Shown here: piece by piece, positions 4,833 to 7,322 of the stretch | Layout of the letters: the number at the start of each line of letters is the position of its first letter | Position numbering within the stretch: the stretch's first letter is position 1 | Translations under genes and position numbers: made by a program | The notes under the pieces: generated by a model | Databases searched by the model: none | What the model was told of the DNA's origin: nothing | What the model saw: only the letters and a program-made list of their open reading frames with translations | NCBI GenBank assembly: GCA_016202845.1 | Contig: JACQNW010000088.1 | Span: 1-7,322, forward strand | Source: Candidatus Aenigmatarchaeota archaeon | GTDB lineage: Archaea; Aenigmatarchaeota; Aenigmatarchaeia; GW2011-AR5 | Length of the DNA stretch: 7,322 bases | Reading direction: 5' to 3'

Positions 4833-5945
4833 ATGCCAAAATCAAGAAACATCAAAAAAAATGGATTGGGCAAACCAGTTGCAAGTTTTGAAGTCCGGAG
4901 GCTGGAAATTCTCTCCCCGCAGGGAAAAGTGTTAGGAAAATTGCCTAAATTGTCAAATGATCAGATCAAGCAGATTTACGAATCAATGGTTTTGGCAAGA
5001 ATTTTTGACGGCATAGCGCTGAAACTCCAGAGAGAGGGGAGGATGCTGACGTATGCTTCGATTCATGGTCAGGAAGCGCAGGTTGTTGTTGCTCTTGCAA
5101 TGCAGAAGGATGACTGGCTGTTCCCGTCATTCAGGGAAGACGGTGTTCAGATAGCAAGGGGAATGCCATTGGATTTATTATACCAGTACTGGATGGGCGA
5201 CGAGCGGGGGCAGAAAATACCCGAAGACCTTAATAATTTTACAATTTCGATTCCTGTAGGCTCCCAGATACCCCATGCAGTTGGAGCAGCATATGCAATG
5301 AAAATAAAAAAACAGAATGACAAAAAAACTCCTGCATCTGTTGTATTTTTTGGCGACGGTGCAACAAGCGAAGGAGATTTCCATGAGGGAATGAACTTTG
5401 CAGGAGCGCTGAAAGTTCCGTGTGTTTTTATTTGCCAGAATAACAAATGGGCAATTTCCATGCCAGTAAGCAAGCAGACAGCCTCGCAAACTATTGCGCA
5501 GAAAGCAATAGCATACGGGCTTGAAGGAGTCCAGGTGGATGGGAATGATGTTTTTGCAGTTTACGAAGCAGCTAAATATGCATTAGAAAAAGCACGATCA
5601 GGCAGCGGCCCAACATTCATAGAAATGGATACATACAGGATGTCAGATCACACAACATCAGATGACGCATCCAAGTACCGCCCAAAAACTGAACTTGAAA
5701 ACTGGAAAAAGAGGGACCCTATCACAAGGATGCAAAAATTCATGTTGTCTAAAGGGTTGTGGTCGGCAGTTTACGAAAAGCAGTTGTTGGAAAGATTGAA
5801 CAAGAAAGTAGCAGATGCCGTTGCAAAGGCAGAGATTGCAGGACAGCCTCTTGTTGCAGATATGTTTGATTACACATATGCAGAACTGCCTGAGTCGTTG
5901 AAAGAGCAAAAAGAATGGATTGATAATAATGAAAATAAAAAATAA
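4833..5945 (+). CDS. pdhA: Pyruvate/2-oxoacid dehydrogenase E1 component, alpha subunit
   Basis: A 370-residue alpha subunit of the alpha2beta2 E1 enzyme, which decarboxylates pyruvate (or a branched-chain 2-oxoacid) on thiamine diphosphate and passes the acyl group to the E2 lipoyl domain. It carries the thiamine-diphosphate motif GDG (174-176) through NN (203-204). It also has SIHGQEAQ (76-82, H78), FPSFREDG (97-104), IPHAVGAAYA (146-155) and the mobile loop YRMSDHTTSDDASKYR (268-283) with H273, all typical of active alpha subunits. Length matches the Gram-positive/archaeal type. The N-terminus (MPKSRNIKKNG) is a short basic addition. The ATG is about 24 nt downstream of the AT box 4805-4814, so the mRNA is probably leaderless. 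It is the first gene of an operon with pdhB. Substrate cannot be decided between pyruvate and branched-chain acids from sequence alone. Confidence 0.95.
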   Translation: MPKSRNIKKNGLGKPVASFEVRRLEILSPQGKVLGKLPKLSNDQIKQIYESMVLARIFDGIALKLQREGRMLTYASIHGQEAQVVVALAMQKDDWLFPSFREDGVQIARGMPLDLLYQYWMGDERGQKIPEDLNNFTISIPVGSQIPHAVGAAYAMKIKKQNDKKTPASVVFFGDGATSEGDFHEGMNFAGALKVPCVFICQNNKWAISMPVSKQTASQTIAQKAIAYGLEGVQVDGNDVFAVYEAAKYALEKARSGSGPTFIEMDTYRMSDHTTSDDASKYRPKTELENWKKRDPITRMQKFMLSKGLWSAVYEKQLLERLNKKVADAVAKAEIAGQPLVADMFDYTYAELPESLKEQKEWIDNNENKK

Positions 5946-6963
5946 TAACATTTCTATCAGGAGAGAGGCAGACGTAGGGGAGAACCTAGGTTCTTCTTCC
6001 GTAATGAATCTTGTCCAGGCTATTAACAGCGCACTGCAAAATGAAATGGAAGCCGATAGTAATGTGATAATTCTTGGCGAAGATGTTGGAATTGATGGAG
6101 GCGTATTCAGAGTTACAGATGGCCTGCAAAAAAAATTTGGAGAGCAGAGAGTTGTTGACACGCCTCTTGCAGAATCTGCAATAGTAGGATCAGCAATAGG
6201 CATGTCTGTATATGGTTTGAAGCCTGTTGCAGAAATACAATTCGACGGTTTCATGCATACGGCATTCAACCAGATTGTGAATCATGCTGCACGTATCCGC
6301 ACAAGAAGCAGGGGAAGATTTCACTGCCCGCTTGTTATTCGCGCTCCCTACAGCGGAGGAATAAAGGCATTAGAACATCACTCAGACAGCCCTGAAACAT
6401 ATTTTGCGCACACGCCTGGGCTGAAAGTTGTCATTCCCTCAAACCCTTATGATGCAAAAGGCTTGATGATTTCTGCAATTCGCGATCCAGATCCTGTAAT
6501 TTTTCTGGAGCCAAAAAGAATTTACCGCGCTATAAAGCAGGAAGTTCCTGATGAGAGCTATACAGTGCCATTGGAAAAATGCAATGTTGTAAAACAAGGC
6601 AGTGATATAACAGTAATAGCATACGGTGCAATGGTAAGGGAATGCCAGAAAGCAGCCGAGCTCTCCCACACATCGATAGAAATCATAGATGTCCGCACGC
6701 TAAAGCCTTTGGACAAGGAAACTATAATCAAATCTGTTGGCAAGACAGGGAGATGTGTTGTTGTGCATGAAGCTCCCCGCACATGCGGCTTTGGAGCAGA
6801 GCTAGTTTCTATTATTCAGGAGCACACCCTTCTGTCGTTGAAAGCACCGATAGAAAGGGTCACAGGCTATGATGTCGTGATGCCGTTGCCAAAGATGGAG
6901 AATTATTATCTTCCAAATGCTGAAAGAATTGCAGCTGCAATTGAAAGGGTTATGAAGTTCTAG
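5929..6963 (+). CDS. pdhB: Pyruvate/2-oxoacid dehydrogenase E1 component, beta subunit
   Basis: The partner of pdhA: it completes the thiamine-diphosphate site of E1 and forms the interface to E2. Visible landmarks, numbered from ATG 5929, are LGEDVG (49-54), TPLAESAIVGSAIGM (78-92) with E82 as the thiamine-activating glutamate, RAPYSGG (138-144), HSDSPETYFAHTPGLKVV (151-168) and the C-terminal regulatory domain (ITVIAYGAMV, VIDVRTLKPLD-like IIDVRTLKPLD, VVVHEAPRTCGFGAEL). The length, 344 residues, is slightly above the usual 325 or so. The start is uncertain. ATG 5929 overlaps the end of pdhA by 17 bases and gives a 25-residue extension, whereas homologues begin at MNLVQAIN, which corresponds to ATG 6004. 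No good ribosome binding site or TATA box precedes 6004, so I give 5929 by translational coupling. No E2 or E3 gene follows within the window. Confidence 0.95.
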   Translation: MKIKNNNISIRREADVGENLGSSSVMNLVQAINSALQNEMEADSNVIILGEDVGIDGGVFRVTDGLQKKFGEQRVVDTPLAESAIVGSAIGMSVYGLKPVAEIQFDGFMHTAFNQIVNHAARIRTRSRGRFHCPLVIRAPYSGGIKALEHHSDSPETYFAHTPGLKVVIPSNPYDAKGLMISAIRDPDPVIFLEPKRIYRAIKQEVPDESYTVPLEKCNVVKQGSDITVIAYGAMVRECQKAAELSHTSIEIIDVRTLKPLDKETIIKSVGKTGRCVVVHEAPRTCGFGAELVSIIQEHTLLSLKAPIERVTGYDVVMPLPKMENYYLPNAERIAAAIERVMKF

Positions 6964-7002
6964 ATTAATAAATGATCGTACAAGTATACCTCATGGCAAT
7001 TT

Positions 7003-7188
7003 ATGAGAAACGACATGCTAATTGTAGCAGAGGCGACAATAAGCGAATTAGATATAGTGGTTTCTGAAGACAACAGAACAATGATTTCACACCCCGCAAA
7101 AAAAGCCTACTATACCACCAATAAAGATCACAACTTCATAACGCCGAATTTTATAGGCTATGATGAATTCAAAAGAAAACTACTTTGA
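7003..7188 (+). pseudogene. C-terminal half of a PIN-domain nuclease (VapC-like), probable remnant
   Basis: A 61-residue frame that reads like the second half of a PIN domain. N3-D4 followed by a small-residue helix (MLIVAEATISELD) matches the position of the third conserved Asp, IVVSEDN (18-24, D23) matches the fourth acidic position, and the end (ITPNFIGYDEFKRKL) matches the usual final strand and helix. PIN nucleases are normally about 120-150 residues, and their N-terminal strand with the first catalytic Asp and the Glu are absent. The frame is open upstream only to a TGA at 6973-6975, and the bases between do not encode a PIN N-terminus. It is therefore either a truncated toxin gene or a real small protein derived from one. 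It follows pdhB by 39 nt without a clear promoter and overlaps the convergent small gene by 9 bases. The PIN assignment is from pattern only. Confidence 0.55.
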
Positions 7189-7311
7189 TCTTTTGCGGCC
7201 TTCAGCTACAGCTATAAATTCCTTTAAGTCTCTTCTGAATTCAGGGTCTTTTCTGGCCTCTTTTATATATTTACTGACTTCGTCCCATGACATACGTTTT
7301 TGTTTTTTCAT
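7180..7311 (-). CDS. Unknown 43-residue basic protein
   Basis: A short gene with ATG at 7311 and TAG at 7180-7182, with an in-frame stop (TAG) two codons before the ATG, so it is complete. The protein (MKKQKRMSWDEVSKYIKEARKDPEFRR... ending EGRKRSK, abbreviated) is charged and helical, with a central helix (SWDEVSKYIKEARKDPEFRRDLKEFI, positions 8-33) and a basic tail. I recognise no family. Size and charge are compatible with an antitoxin or small regulator, but nothing proves it. The convergent overlap with the PIN-like remnant is not the usual arrangement of a toxin-antitoxin pair. A GGAT just before the start (7312-7315 on the complement) is a weak possible ribosome site. Its promoter, if any, would lie outside the window. 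Confidence 0.5.
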   Translation of the reverse strand: MKKQKRMSWDEVSKYIKEARKDPEFRRDLKEFIAVAEGRKRSK

Positions 7312-7322
7312 ATCCTATCAAC

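Noticed and set aside
5658..6269. 203-codon minus-strand frame across the pdhA-pdhB junction
   Set aside because: It lies opposite two strongly conserved dehydrogenase genes, and its peptide (cysteine- and isoleucine-rich) resembles no protein family.
7003..7311. Toxin-antitoxin pair made of the PIN-like frame and the 43-residue gene
   Set aside because: The two genes are convergent and overlapping rather than in one operon, and the PIN domain lacks its N-terminal catalytic half. The idea remains open but is not supported enough to report as a feature.
1..7322. CRISPR array, tRNA, rRNA or insertion sequence
   Set aside because: I saw no regularly spaced repeats, no tRNA-like cloverleaf, no rRNA-like stretch, and no transposase or terminal repeats.

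Overview
This window most probably comes from an archaeon with a small, compact genome, with DPANN (Woesearchaeota/Pacearchaeota-like) as the best guess. That is an inference from style, not from a marker gene. An A/T-rich TATA-like box sits about 24-27 nt upstream of most first genes, as expected for leaderless archaeal mRNAs. Convergent genes share or abut their stop codons, intergenic gaps are short, and there are several small membrane or secreted proteins of unknown function.

Layout. (1) 1-845: the tail of an unknown gene, a gene for a Nudix-like protein that has lost the Nudix catalytic residues, and a small CxxC thioredoxin-fold protein with its own promoter. (2) 1020-1574: tag, DNA-3-methyladenine glycosylase I, convergent with (3) 1571-2455 (-), a lipoprotein-like protein resembling the TraB/TIKI fold. 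(4) 2561-3258: two overlapping genes, one for a small multi-pass membrane protein and one for a secreted, C-terminally anchored protein with four cysteines. (5) 3259-3489 (-) and 3540-4093 (+): a divergent set of small unknown genes around a 50-bp intergenic region. (6) 4214-4783 (-): an unknown protein. (7) 4833-6963: the pyruvate (or branched-chain 2-oxoacid) dehydrogenase E1 alpha and beta subunits. (8) 7003-7311: what looks like the C-terminal half of a PIN-domain nuclease, overlapping a convergent 43-residue gene.

The pair pdhA-pdhB is the only clear metabolic unit: together they form the thiamine-diphosphate E1 component of a 2-oxoacid dehydrogenase complex. E2 and E3 do not follow within the window. 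tag repairs alkylated DNA, and the CxxC protein probably handles thiol redox.

The most notable non-coding signal is a 20-bp inverted repeat, TAACCACT-N4-AGTGGTTA, present in two intergenic regions about 1 kb apart (2482-2501 and 3521-3540). The second copy is perfect and the first has one mismatch. Both are joined to a second shared element (TAYAGTAGTAAG) and to the same bases around the minus-strand start codon. This suggests that the TraB-like lipoprotein and the small unknown genes around 3.5 kb are controlled by one regulator and may form a common envelope-related system. A separate 12-bp palindrome sits at the pdhA promoter.
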